A DNA stretch of 64,000 bases from Burkholderiales bacterium. GTDB lineage: Bacteria > Pseudomonadota > Gammaproteobacteria > Burkholderiales > Casimicrobiaceae. Below, piece by piece: positions 45,878 to 54,158 of the stretch (its first letter is position 1; each line of letters opens with the position of its first letter). The notes below the pieces were generated by a model, which made no database searches, was not told the origin of the DNA, and was given only the letters and a program-made list of their open reading frames with translations. The position numbers and the translations under genes are program-made. The stretch lies in assembly GCA_016790165.1 (NCBI GenBank), contig JAEUPL010000001.1:1-64000 (forward strand). The letters are read 5' to 3'.

Positions 45878-47686
45878 GTGTCTGGCGTATCCCCTTCGAT
45901 CCCCGCAAAAGTCAAATTACCGGATGCAAATCGGATTGCGGCCTTCCGCGCCTACGTCGAAGGCATTGCACCGCGTGCCTGTATTGAACGCTATGCACCA
46001 AGTGAGTTGACTTCAGGACGAAGCGCACGTGGTGTGCTGGGATCGATTCGCCGTGAACTCGTAGCGGCCGCCGACGCGCGTCATCGCGACGATTGGGCGA
46101 CGCTCTTCCGGCGCGTGCGCCCGGAGTCGAACACGGCGATGCGCCGCAAGGCGAATGAGGCGATGCTTGCGTTGCCGTCGACACCTGTGCCATCACCGCA
46201 GCTTGATGGCGCGGTATCGCGTTGGCTACCGCAATCGATCGCCGAGCCACTGAACAATACGGGTGTTCGCACCTGGGCCGATCTCGCGGCGCGCATGTCA
46301 CGCAAAGTTGGCTGGTGGCGCGACATTGAGGGCATTGGTGCGCAGTCGTCGAAACACGTCTCTCGTTTCATTGCAGAACACCCGACACTGCAAAAGCAAA
46401 TCGAAATCTTTCTGTCGCGATTGCAGGCGTCGCGTCCACTGGTTTGGGAACGCCAAACAACCGATGCTGATACCGACAGTGCGAACATGAACCTTCCGCT
46501 CGCACTCACGCGCAATGCCAAGGCGTTCGATGGCTCTAGCGGAAAGCTCCGCGCGCCGCGTCGCGGGTGTTTGTTGGAAGCCGACAACGATCTCCAGGCG
46601 GTTGAAGCATGGCTCGGTTTACAAGAAAGCGAAGCCACAAAACGCGCGTATCGAAAGGAAGCCGAACGCTTGATGCTCTGGGCCATCATTGAACGTGAGA
46701 AACCACTGTCGTCGCTGACGCATGAGGATGCAGTAGCGTACAGAGCGTTTTTGCGTCGCCCGGTGCCTGCGTCGCGATGGATTGGACCCGTGGCTCCGCG
46801 TCGTTCCCGTGAATGGAAACCGTTCCAGGCGGGTTTGTCGCCGCGATCGATGGCTTACTCGTTGTCGGTCTTGTCGTCGTTGTTTCGCTGGCTCACTGAA
46901 CAGCGTTACTTGATCGGGAATCCGTTTGCAGGGGTAAATGCGAAGGCGACCAAAGCCGCAAAAGGGAACCCTGGCACGGACGCCCAGTTCAGGAATCCGC
47001 AACAGCGTGTGTTCACGGCAAAAGAGTGGGCGACGATCACACGACTCGCGCAGCACGTCGAACGAAAACTTAACTGGAGCAAGGTCACGGCGATTCGTCT
47101 GCGCTTCATTCTCACGTTCTGCGTGGCTACCGGTGTGCGTGTCAACGAGCTCGCAACCATTCGCTTACGCGACTTCGAGCGTGTCACATCACGAGAATGT
47201 TGGGTGACCGTGAAGGGCAAAGGCGGAAAGCGTGCACGTGTAGCGATCCCGCCTGCGGCATGGGACGCGTTGATCGTTTATCAACGACACCGAGACATTC
47301 GCGGTTCGATTCACCAATGGCCAGTGAATGCGTTTTTGATCGCACCGATCGACACGACCGAAACTGAACTACGAACCAAATTCGAGTCCGAGAAAGGATT
47401 GACGCCAGGGCGCATTTGGGCGATTTTGCGACGGTTCTTTGATGAAGTCGGAGAACAGGTGTCCGAGACGCATCCCGTACTCCATCAAAAGCTCGCGGCC
47501 GCCTCACCACACTGGCTAAGACACACGCACGCAACGTTTGCGCTCGATGGCGGTGCAGATCTCGTTACAGTGCGCGACAACTTGCGGCATGCGTCGGTCA
47601 ACACGACTTCAAACTACTTGCATACCGAAGACAGAAAACGTGCGCTGCAACTTAGTCGGGTATTCGTGAAGCCTGAGCGACGTTGA
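45878..47686 (+). CDS. tyrosine recombinase of the transposon
   Basis: 602 residues from GTG 45878, the first start after an in-frame stop; the ribosome binding site is cramped, so initiation may be weak. N-terminal half: a helical integrase-associated domain (IGAQSSKHVSRFIAEHP) and a SAM-like DNA-binding domain. The C-terminal catalytic domain has R421 (TGVRVNELA), H545-x2-R548 (SPHWLRHTHATF), H571 (LRHAS) and nucleophile Y580 (SNYLHT). It most likely resolves cointegrates, replacing a serine resolvase. Its stop is 19 bp before the right inverted repeat. The preceding 225-bp gap (45653-45877) contains TAACT..AGTTA and may hold its core site. Confidence 0.9.
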   Translation: MSGVSPSIPAKVKLPDANRIAAFRAYVEGIAPRACIERYAPSELTSGRSARGVLGSIRRELVAAADARHRDDWATLFRRVRPESNTAMRRKANEAMLALPSTPVPSPQLDGAVSRWLPQSIAEPLNNTGVRTWADLAARMSRKVGWWRDIEGIGAQSSKHVSRFIAEHPTLQKQIEIFLSRLQASRPLVWERQTTDADTDSANMNLPLALTRNAKAFDGSSGKLRAPRRGCLLEADNDLQAVEAWLGLQESEATKRAYRKEAERLMLWAIIEREKPLSSLTHEDAVAYRAFLRRPVPASRWIGPVAPRRSREWKPFQAGLSPRSMAYSLSVLSSLFRWLTEQRYLIGNPFAGVNAKATKAAKGNPGTDAQFRNPQQRVFTAKEWATITRLAQHVERKLNWSKVTAIRLRFILTFCVATGVRVNELATIRLRDFERVTSRECWVTVKGKGGKRARVAIPPAAWDALIVYQRHRDIRGSIHQWPVNAFLIAPIDTTETELRTKFESEKGLTPGRIWAILRRFFDEVGEQVSETHPVLHQKLAAASPHWLRHTHATFALDGGADLVTVRDNLRHASVNTTSNYLHTEDRKRALQLSRVFVKPERR

Positions 47687-47705
47687 AACGGGTAAACCCT
47701 TGCAT

Positions 47706-47743
47706 TTGACCGAGACTTTTTGCACGGATATCGCTATCACCCC
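47706..47743 (-). repeat. right terminal inverted repeat (IRR)
   Basis: The reverse complement begins GGGGTGATAGCGATATCC and continues GTGCAAAAAGTCTCGGTC, matching IRL at 33 of 38 positions. The base after it starts the duplicated target AGGTG. Confidence 0.93.
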
Positions 47744-47748
47744 AGGTG

Positions 47749-47769
47749 ACGTTCATTCTCGCGGAATAG
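47749..47769 (+). pseudogene. stranded 3' end of the dodecin gene
   Basis: Seven codons, ACG TTC ATT CTC GCG GAA TAG, encode TFILAE and stop. Following the second AGGTG copy, they continue exactly in frame from codon 61 of the dodecin at 18616. The rest of the gene is 29 kb upstream. Confidence 0.92.
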
Positions 47770-47793
47770 CGCGGGGGGTATGCCGGGCGCCGG

Positions 47794-49278
47794 TCAGCGC
47801 GCCGGTCGCGAGCAGTAGTGCGTGGCGCTGCTGGCGCCGAGCCACTGGAACACGGCCTGCGCCTGCGACACTTCAACGACTCGCAATTGCACCGCCGGCG
47901 CCACGGCTGGCGACGGCCCCAGCGCCAGGGTGTCGGCGCCGCTAGTCCAATAAGCACCACGTAGCGTCTGCCACTCGCCGCCGGTGGGTCGCAGGCGCAG
48001 CACGGCGCTGCCGTCCTCGCCAAATTCATACTGTGCGAGCGCCGCGGAACCGGCGCCAGCATGACAATGCCAGGCGCCGCGCAGCAGGCGTTGACGGGCC
48101 TCTGCCTGTGAACCGATTGCCGGTCCCGGCACCCGCGGCTTGATCGCCTCCGGCAGCCCGGAGGCGCCGCTGCCATCGGGCAGCAGGCTGTCTGCGTTGC
48201 CGTGGCGTGCCGGTAGCGTATCGATCCAGTCGACGGGCACAGCGAAATTGAGATTCTGTCCGCTACGCGACTGAAACGTGGTGATGCCAACCAGTCGTCC
48301 GCGTCCATCGAACAACCCGCCGCCGCTGGAGCCGGGTGAGATCGCGGCTGTCGTCTGGATCAGGCTCGCATCGTCGAAGCGGCGCAACGACGCGACAATG
48401 CCCTCGGACAGCGAGAGGTCCAGCCCTTGCGGTGCACCGATTGCATAGACGCGGGCACCGACGGCCAGATCGGCCACTCGACCACGAAGCACCGCGGGCG
48501 CCGCGAGATTCGGCACCGCGAGCTGGCACAGGTCGTGGCCCTGGTCCCGGTAGCGGATGCTGGCAGGGTAACTCCGGCCCTGCCGCACCACGGCGAGATC
48601 GGTCGTGCCCAGCGCGACGTGGCAATTGGTGATCACCGTGTCGGCGCCGATCACCACGCCGCTGCCTTGTGACGTGCCTCGCCCGTCGCGTTGGCCGCGC
48701 ACCACCACGACACTCGCTGCGTTGACGCGAAACACGTCGGCCGGTGAGCGTTCGCCGTCGGTCAAACCAGAACTTGTCAATGGTGACGGGTTGTTGCCAG
48801 GCTCAGCGATGCGTGCAGCAGCCGGGGCGAGGTCTGCGACGGGCCCGGCAACAGGGGATGGCGCTGCGGCCGACGCGGTTGAGGCGGAGGCCTGCCACGC
48901 CGCGCTGCGGCGTTGCGTCACCACCAGATACGCCACCAGCATCGCAATGATCAGTAGCGCCGCGACGAACCAGGTGCGCCATGAGCTACCCGCGAAACCA
49001 CCCGACGTGATGGTTGTTGCCGCCACACCCGGCGGCGCAGCGCTGCCTGTCCCCGCAGCACGGCGCAGCGATTGGTCATAGCGGTCACGTTTGGCCGGAT
49101 CGGCGAACACCTCGCGGGCGTACTGGATGACTTTGAGACGGTTCTCGCGGTCCTCGCTGCTGAGTGTCGAGTCTGACAGCAGGCGCGTGCGTAATGCGTC
49201 GGCACGTTCGAGCAACGCCGTCGGCGTCGCCGTGACGTCGAGACCGAGCGCGTCGTAGAGCGTGTGACCGGGTTTCAT
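47794..49278 (-). CDS. trypsin-like serine protease with N-terminal J-like domain and membrane anchor
   Basis: 494 residues. Residues 1-75 resemble a J domain (LYDALGLD, then QYAREVFADPAKRDRYDQSL) but lack the HPD tripeptide, so Hsp70 stimulation is unlikely. A single membrane helix follows (about 100-120), then a low-complexity linker and a chymotrypsin-fold protease: His in TNCHVALG (about 217), Asp in GHDLCQLA (about 248), Ser in PGSSGGGLF (about 319). The last 100 residues are unrecognised and contain paired cysteines. It would act in the periplasm. It converges on the dodecin locus. Confidence 0.82.
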   Translation of the reverse strand: MKPGHTLYDALGLDVTATPTALLERADALRTRLLSDSTLSSEDRENRLKVIQYAREVFADPAKRDRYDQSLRRAAGTGSAAPPGVAATTITSGGFAGSSWRTWFVAALLIIAMLVAYLVVTQRRSAAWQASASTASAAAPSPVAGPVADLAPAAARIAEPGNNPSPLTSSGLTDGERSPADVFRVNAASVVVVRGQRDGRGTSQGSGVVIGADTVITNCHVALGTTDLAVVRQGRSYPASIRYRDQGHDLCQLAVPNLAAPAVLRGRVADLAVGARVYAIGAPQGLDLSLSEGIVASLRRFDDASLIQTTAAISPGSSGGGLFDGRGRLVGITTFQSRSGQNLNFAVPVDWIDTLPARHGNADSLLPDGSGASGLPEAIKPRVPGPAIGSQAEARQRLLRGAWHCHAGAGSAALAQYEFGEDGSAVLRLRPTGGEWQTLRGAYWTSGADTLALGPSPAVAPAVQLRVVEVSQAQAVFQWLGASSATHYCSRPAR

Positions 49279-49450
49279 CGGGCGCTGCGCCTCGGGGCTC
49301 TGGACAGGGGAGGGTGTGGAAGCGGAACTGAGTGCAGACGATCATAGCGGAGGCGCGCCGCGCGATATCAGGCGCGCCCGCGAGCGGCGGCAATCGGCGG
49401 AAGAGCGTGACCGCGCAGGTCGGTCAAACGAGAGCCCGCACGAGGCGGTC

Positions 49451-49477
49451 AAAAAAAAGCCCGCGCGAGGCGGGCTT
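49451..49477 (-). terminator. Rho-independent terminator of the 53-residue gene
   Basis: Read on the minus strand: an 8-bp GC-rich stem (AAGCCCGC with GCGGGCTT; 49477-49470 with 49464-49457) followed by eight T residues (49458-49451). It lies about 60 bp after the small gene's stop codon. A second stem, GGGGG..CCCCC, sits at 49511-49528. Confidence 0.88.
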
Positions 49478-49535
49478 AGGGGATCACGAGAAATACACGC
49501 GGGGATGACCGGGGGAGGAAAACACCCCCGCGTGG

Positions 49536-49697
49536 TCACACGACGAGGCGAGCTGCAAATACGCGGTCACCCAGCGCCGCAAGCTCACGAAGCGCCTTGC
49601 TCTCACCGTCTTCGGCTAGAACGCCGGATGCGGGAACAACGTGCTCCGGAGCTTTTTCCAGAGAGAACTCGTAGGTACTGGGTGCAAACATATCCAT
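49536..49697 (-). CDS. 53-residue small protein, function unknown
   Basis: The sequence starts MDMFAPSTYEFSLEKAPEHV and ends RVFAARLVV; it is acidic in the middle and has no signal peptide or cysteine. Support: ATG 49697 with GAGG 7 nt upstream, normal codon use, and a perfect Rho-independent terminator (49451-49477) behind it, giving a compact monocistronic unit. I recognise no family. The size and leader-like helix could suit a peptide precursor, but no modifying enzymes are nearby. Confidence 0.55.
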   Translation of the reverse strand: MDMFAPSTYEFSLEKAPEHVVPASGVLAEDGESKALRELAALGDRVFAARLVV

Positions 49698-50096
49698 GAC
49701 TAACCTCGCTGTGACGGTGTGTCTTTAGCGGCTTCCGTGCCACTCAAACAAATAGACGCAAGATCAATGACTTACGCGACATCGTCGCGAAAATTCAGGC
49801 CACCTACTCGGGAAAACCGTGAAATCGCGGCCGATTCTGTCGGCGCGGCGCGACAGCAGAAGACGCAACAAGAGATAAGTCATTGATTTGATTTAACAAA
49901 TCATGTCGCCAATCAGAGACGTGCAGGATGAACGGTACGCACGACACGACCGCTGGTCAGAACGCCGTTAACAAGTCCTTACAAAGCACTGCCGCGCAAT
50001 CACGCCATTGCGTCGGCAAACGAATACGCTTTGCGGTTACTCCACCCAATGCAACGCAACGAGACGTCTGCACGGATCGATCGTACGAGGGCAACC
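49698..50096. other. intergenic region with long-range inverted repeat
   Basis: About 400 bp between the small gene and DUF1800. A perfect 12-bp inverted repeat, ATCAATGACTTA (49763-49774) and TAAGTCATTGAT (49876-49887), encloses 101 bp. A short hairpin GATTTG..CAAATC follows near 49888-49905. Promoters for the two divergent genes must lie here. No ORF looks real. Confidence 0.5.
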
Positions 50097-51815
50097 ATGT
50101 ATCTGCGCCGCTTCTTCAATTTCACGCCGGGCTCGCTGGCCGGACCCTTTCTCTGGCTGTTGGCCTGCCTGGTGGCGCTTCTCCTGGCGGCCAGTGTCGT
50201 GGGCGCGCAATCGCTCGGCGGCGCCACGGTGACGCGGGCGCCGACCGCTGCGAGCCCTGCCTACTCGCCGAATGCCGCGCTCGGTTTTGACGATGCGAGG
50301 CACCTCTTGAACCGCACCAGCTTCGCGGCGCAGATCGGCGACATCGAACGCTTTGCACAACTCACGCGCGCGCAGGCCGTTGACCAACTGCTCGCCGAAA
50401 CCCGGCGTCAGGCCGCGTATCCGGTGCCGGCCTGGGCGTCGCGCTATGAGCGCCCGTACCGCCCCGACATGTCTCCCGAGGAGCGCAACAAGGTCAATCG
50501 CCGCGAGCAGGTGGAGCGCGGGCTGGAGCTACGTACGTGGTGGATCGCCGAGATGCTCTCCACGCCAACGCCGTTCACCGAAAAGATGACGCTCTTCTGG
50601 CACAACCACTTCGCCACGGGCCAGCAAAAGGTTCGCGTGGCGCAGCTCATGTACCGCCAGAACACGCTTTTGCGCAGCTACGCGCTCGGCAACTTCGGCG
50701 CCATGTTGCGCGAGATCAGCAAGGATCCGGCCATGCTCGTCTATCTCGACGGAGCGCAGAACCGCAAAGGCGCGCCGAACGAGAATTTCGCGCGTGAAGT
50801 GATGGAACTCTTCACGCTGGGCGAAGGCCGCTACAGCGAGCAGGACATCAAGGAAGTCGCTCGCGCCTTCACCGGCTGGAGCGTTGACCCGGACGCCGGC
50901 GAATTCCGTTTCCGTCGCGGCATTCATGATGAAGGCGAGAAATCGATTTTTGGCGTCCGCGGGCGAATGAACGGCGACGACGTGGTGACGTTACTTTTGC
51001 GTCAGCCGGCCACCGCGGAGTTCGTCGTCAGCAAACTTTGGCGCGAGTTTGTGTCACCGACGCCGGACGCAGCAACCGTCAGGCAACTGGCGCAAGTCTG
51101 GCGCGACAGCAACTACGAAATCAAACCGCTGATGCGGGCGATGTTGCTGTCAGATGCATTCTGGGCGCCCGCTCATCGCGCGTCGCTGGTGAAGTCGCCG
51201 GTCGATCTGGTGATTGGCTCGCTGCGGCAGTTTGGTTTTTCGGTGGAAGACCCAGCCCCGTTCGCCATCGTCCTGCGCCAGTTGGGGCAGGATTTGTTTA
51301 ACCCGCCGAACGTCAAAGGCTGGCCGGGGGGTGACGCGTGGCTCAACACCACGACGCTGCTTGCGCGCAAAGGCTTCCTGAACCGGCTGTTCCGTGCCGA
51401 CGAAATGCTCAAGGCCGATGGCAGCGTGGCGCCGCGTCCCGCCGTCGCACTGATTGATCGCGACATGATGGGCGAGCGCCGCGAACGTGCGCAGACCCGG
51501 CTGGCACTGCGCGGCGCGCCGGAGGGGCGCGGCCTGGGTGGCGACGTGGGCGATGGCGGCTCGATGGGGGCGCCGTTGCCGCCGTTTGGCATCAGCAATC
51601 AGTTGCGCGGGCAGTACTACTTCAACGCCGAGCAGTGGTTCGCGCAGCAGCCTGCGAGCACGGCCATGCGCCGGCCATCGAGCAACAACACGCAGCCCGA
51701 CCTCATCCTGCGGGCGCTCCTCGCCGGCCCGCCGGTGCAGGCCCCGCTTGATACGCCGCACACCCTGGCGGGACTACGCGCCATCGCGCTTGACCCGATG
51801 TACCAACTTAAATAG
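50097..51815 (+). CDS. DUF1800-family secreted protein
   Basis: 572 residues from ATG 50097 with GAGGG 6 nt upstream. N-terminal signal or anchor segment (LAGPFLWLLACLVALLLAAS), then the DUF1800 body: AALGFDDARHLLNRTSFA, MTLFWHNHFATGQ, NENFAREVMELFTLGEGRY and NPPNVKGWPGGDAWL. The family is almost always followed by a DUF1501 protein, as here (10-bp gap). Its function is unknown; roles in polysaccharide or surface-layer metabolism have been guessed. Confidence 0.9.
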   Translation: MYLRRFFNFTPGSLAGPFLWLLACLVALLLAASVVGAQSLGGATVTRAPTAASPAYSPNAALGFDDARHLLNRTSFAAQIGDIERFAQLTRAQAVDQLLAETRRQAAYPVPAWASRYERPYRPDMSPEERNKVNRREQVERGLELRTWWIAEMLSTPTPFTEKMTLFWHNHFATGQQKVRVAQLMYRQNTLLRSYALGNFGAMLREISKDPAMLVYLDGAQNRKGAPNENFAREVMELFTLGEGRYSEQDIKEVARAFTGWSVDPDAGEFRFRRGIHDEGEKSIFGVRGRMNGDDVVTLLLRQPATAEFVVSKLWREFVSPTPDAATVRQLAQVWRDSNYEIKPLMRAMLLSDAFWAPAHRASLVKSPVDLVIGSLRQFGFSVEDPAPFAIVLRQLGQDLFNPPNVKGWPGGDAWLNTTTLLARKGFLNRLFRADEMLKADGSVAPRPAVALIDRDMMGERRERAQTRLALRGAPEGRGLGGDVGDGGSMGAPLPPFGISNQLRGQYYFNAEQWFAQQPASTAMRRPSSNNTQPDLILRALLAGPPVQAPLDTPHTLAGLRAIALDPMYQLK

Positions 51816-51825
51816 GGGCCACCGC

Positions 51826-53022
51826 ATGGATCGCCGAAATTTTTTGACGGGTGTGACTGCGCTGGGCGCGGCGCTCACTTCGGGCGTGGGCGTGCTGCAC
51901 GCGCCTGCGTTCGCGCAGGGGACGGCCGGCGCGGCCCGTGACGCCAGCACCTATGATCGGCTGCTGATTTTGGTCGAGCTCAAAGGCGCCAACGACGGGC
52001 TCAACACCTTCGTGCCCTACGGCGACGCCGCCTACTACGGTTTGCGTCCGACGATTGGCATCAAGCGCGATCAGATGTTGCAGGTCTCAGAGCAGTACGG
52101 CCTGCATCCGTCGCTGGAGCCGCTGCTGCCGCTCTGGAAGCAGGGCGAGATGGCGGCGGTCATGGGCCTCGGTTACCGTGAGCCGAATCTCTCGCACTTT
52201 CGCTCCATCGAAATCTGGGATACCGGCTCCAACGCGCGCGACTACCTCGGCGAGGGCTGGCTGGCGCGCGCTTTCGCCGCCGTCACACCGCCGAAAGCAT
52301 TTGTTGCGGATGGCATCGCCGTCGGTGGCGGTGAGCTCGGGCCGTTCGCCGGCGGCCATCGCGCGCTCTCCATTGCCTCCACCGACGCCTTCATCCGCCA
52401 GGCCAGGCTCGCTGACCCGCACGGTCGCGCCAGCAACGACGCGTTGCAGCACATCCTTCGGCTGGAAGGCGAGGCGCAGTCCGCCGCGCTCAACATCAAC
52501 CCCAAACTCACGCTGAAGAGCGATTTCCCCACGCATGGCTTCGGCCAGCAATGCAAGACCGCAATGCAGGTGGTCGCCGCATCGCCGGGCGTTGCGGCGC
52601 TGCGCGTGGGCCTGGGCTCGTTCGACACGCATCAGGGGCAACTCGGCACGCAGCAGGCGCTGCTCAAGCAGCTGGCCGAGGGCATTGCTGCAATGAAAGG
52701 CGCGCTGGTCGAAATGAACCGCTGGCGCAACACCACGATCGTCACCTACTGCGAGTTCGGGCGTCGCGCCAAAGAAAACCAGAGCGCCGGCACCGACCAC
52801 GGCACCGCCAACACGCAGTTCGTGCTCGGTGGTGCGGTCAAGGGGGGGCTGTACGGCGCGCATCCCTCGCTCACCCAGCTCAGCGGCGACGGCAACCTGA
52901 TCTACACCACCGACTACCGCCAGCTCTACGCCACGCTGCTCACCGAATGGTGGGGCTTCAACGCGGCGCAGTCCGAGCGCGTCCTCGGCGGGCGCTTCGC
53001 CGCATTGCCGGTGTTCGGCTGA
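51826..53022 (+). CDS. DUF1501-family Tat-exported protein
   Basis: 398 residues: twin-arginine signal (MDRRNFLTGVTALGAALTSG, cleavage near AFA), then the sulfatase/alkaline-phosphatase-like DUF1501 fold with VELKGANDGLNTFVPYGD, EPNLSHFRSIEIWDTG, LGSFDTHQGQ and TDHGTANTQFVLGG. The histidines and aspartates in these motifs are candidate metal ligands. It lies 10 bp after DUF1800 and certainly shares its operon. Substrate unknown. Confidence 0.9.
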   Translation: MDRRNFLTGVTALGAALTSGVGVLHAPAFAQGTAGAARDASTYDRLLILVELKGANDGLNTFVPYGDAAYYGLRPTIGIKRDQMLQVSEQYGLHPSLEPLLPLWKQGEMAAVMGLGYREPNLSHFRSIEIWDTGSNARDYLGEGWLARAFAAVTPPKAFVADGIAVGGGELGPFAGGHRALSIASTDAFIRQARLADPHGRASNDALQHILRLEGEAQSAALNINPKLTLKSDFPTHGFGQQCKTAMQVVAASPGVAALRVGLGSFDTHQGQLGTQQALLKQLAEGIAAMKGALVEMNRWRNTTIVTYCEFGRRAKENQSAGTDHGTANTQFVLGGAVKGGLYGAHPSLTQLSGDGNLIYTTDYRQLYATLLTEWWGFNAAQSERVLGGRFAALPVFG

Positions 53023-53040
53023 CGCCATCCGGGCGGAAGT

Positions 53041-53158
53041 GGCTTTTCCGTCGTAGCGACCAGCCAGCGGTCGTCGCAGCGCGATTTGTGCGCAAGTCGA
53101 CTACGCTGAAAACAGCCCGCTACGGACCGCCTGCTTGCCGCTAGCGCAAAAAAGCTGA
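53041..53158. repeat. dispersed GTCGAC-centred palindromic repeat, copy B
   Basis: Contains hairpin CGACC..GGTCG, the central AAGTCGACT (53094-53102), a second dyad region and the end TAGCGCAAAAAAGCTG (53142-53157), a 16-nt exact match to copy C. It lies downstream of DUF1501. Confidence 0.7.
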
Positions 53159-53269
53159 AAGTCACCGGCGTCGCCGCCTCGCTCGCGGCCGACAAATCCT
53201 GCCATGCCGTGTCAGCTTTACGCTGGCACAGTGCGCGCTCCGTTCACCCTTGCCCGCGCAGGAGCCCAC

Positions 53270-53857
53270 ATGACCGACACCATTCACCAAACCTACCCGC
53301 GTCGCGCGTTGCTGCAGGCTGCCGCCGCCAGCGCGCTGGTGCAACTCGCCGCCATGCCGGCTGCCGCGCAGGCGTCACGCCCCGCGTCGCCGCCCCCGCG
53401 CACGCCCGGCAAGCCCGGGGACTTCGACTTTCTGAGCGGGCAGTGGAAGATTCACAACCGGCAACGCAAAGCCGGGCAGAAAGACTGGGACGAATTCCCC
53501 GGCGAGGCCACGGTGTGGAGCATTCTCGGTGGCGTGTGCAGCATCGAAGAGCTGCGCATCCCCGCACGCAACTTCAGCGGCATGGGCCTGCGCGTGCTCG
53601 ACATGGACAAGCGCGTCTGGTCCGACTACTGGATGAATGCCAAAAGTGGCGTGCTCGGCAGCGAAGGCACCCCCGGCAGCTTTGAAAACGGAGCCGGCAT
53701 CTTTATCTCGCACGACACTGAAGACGGCAAACCGGTGCAATACCGCGGCCTGTGGGACGGCATCACCGCCACCTCCTGCCGCTGGAGCCAGGCCGTCTCC
53801 CGCGACGGCGGCAAAACCTGGGACGACAACTGGCGCATGCAGTGGACGCGGGTGTGA
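53270..53857 (+). CDS. secreted protein, DUF1579-like
   Basis: 195 residues from ATG 53270 with AGGAG 6 nt upstream. N terminus YPRRALLQAAAASALVQLAA looks like a Tat or Sec signal with cleavage near AQA. The body (GDFDFLSGQWKIHNRQR; GMGLRVLDMDKRVWSDYWM; CRWSQAVSRDGGKTWDDNWR) fits the lipocalin-like DUF1579 type that begins with 'DFLxGxW'. Role unknown. It is flanked on both sides by dispersed repeats B and D. Confidence 0.7.
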   Translation: MTDTIHQTYPRRALLQAAAASALVQLAAMPAAAQASRPASPPPRTPGKPGDFDFLSGQWKIHNRQRKAGQKDWDEFPGEATVWSILGGVCSIEELRIPARNFSGMGLRVLDMDKRVWSDYWMNAKSGVLGSEGTPGSFENGAGIFISHDTEDGKPVQYRGLWDGITATSCRWSQAVSRDGGKTWDDNWRMQWTRV

Positions 53858-53908
53858 GTGGGCTCCGGGGATTCAGTGGATACACCTTTTCGGCTCAAAC
53901 CCCTAAAC

Positions 53909-54001
53909 GGCAGCGTCTAAGCGCAGATTTTCACGATAGTCGACATTTGAGTTGATGGGCGTGTAACGACCATCCGTCGGTCGTTACCGCTCCAAAGCTA
54001 T
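53909..54001. repeat. dispersed GTCGAC-centred repeat, copy D (divergent or partial)
   Basis: Contains GATAGTCGACATTTGAG (53935-53951), the hairpin GTAACGACC..GGTCGTTAC (53962-53986) and an end CGCTCCAAAGCTAT resembling the right end of copy A. It fills most of the 300-bp gap (53858-54158) before boxB; nothing else is evident there. Confidence 0.55.
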
Positions 54002-54158
54002 ACGTACGCGGCAGTTTGACGCAGGTCAAGCTCTGGGAGCAGGATAAGCATTATTCTGCGCTAAACATAATTCGCTGCATTAAAGTGCATGTTTTCTCGC
54101 TCGACGGGTGTGCACGCGGTGGATGATGTCCGTTGATTCCCACCTTCGCGGAGCGCCC

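Larger units (their letters stand above)
18799..47743 (+). mobile_element. complete 28.9-kb Tn3-family transposon with metal-resistance and ubiquitin-like cargo
   Basis: Terminal inverted repeats at 18799-18836 and 47706-47743 match at 33 of 38 positions. The 5-bp target duplication AGGTG is present immediately outside each end (18794-18798 and 47744-47748). The insertion splits a dodecin codon series cleanly, and the native frame is regained if one AGGTG copy is removed. It encodes TnpA at the left, a tyrosine recombinase at the right, and between them copper, CzcCBA-like and Cd/Zn/Pb modules plus a ubiquitin-like module. Cargo codon use looks less GC-rich than the flanking chromosome. Perfect ends and duplication suggest a fairly recent insertion. 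Confidence 0.96.
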
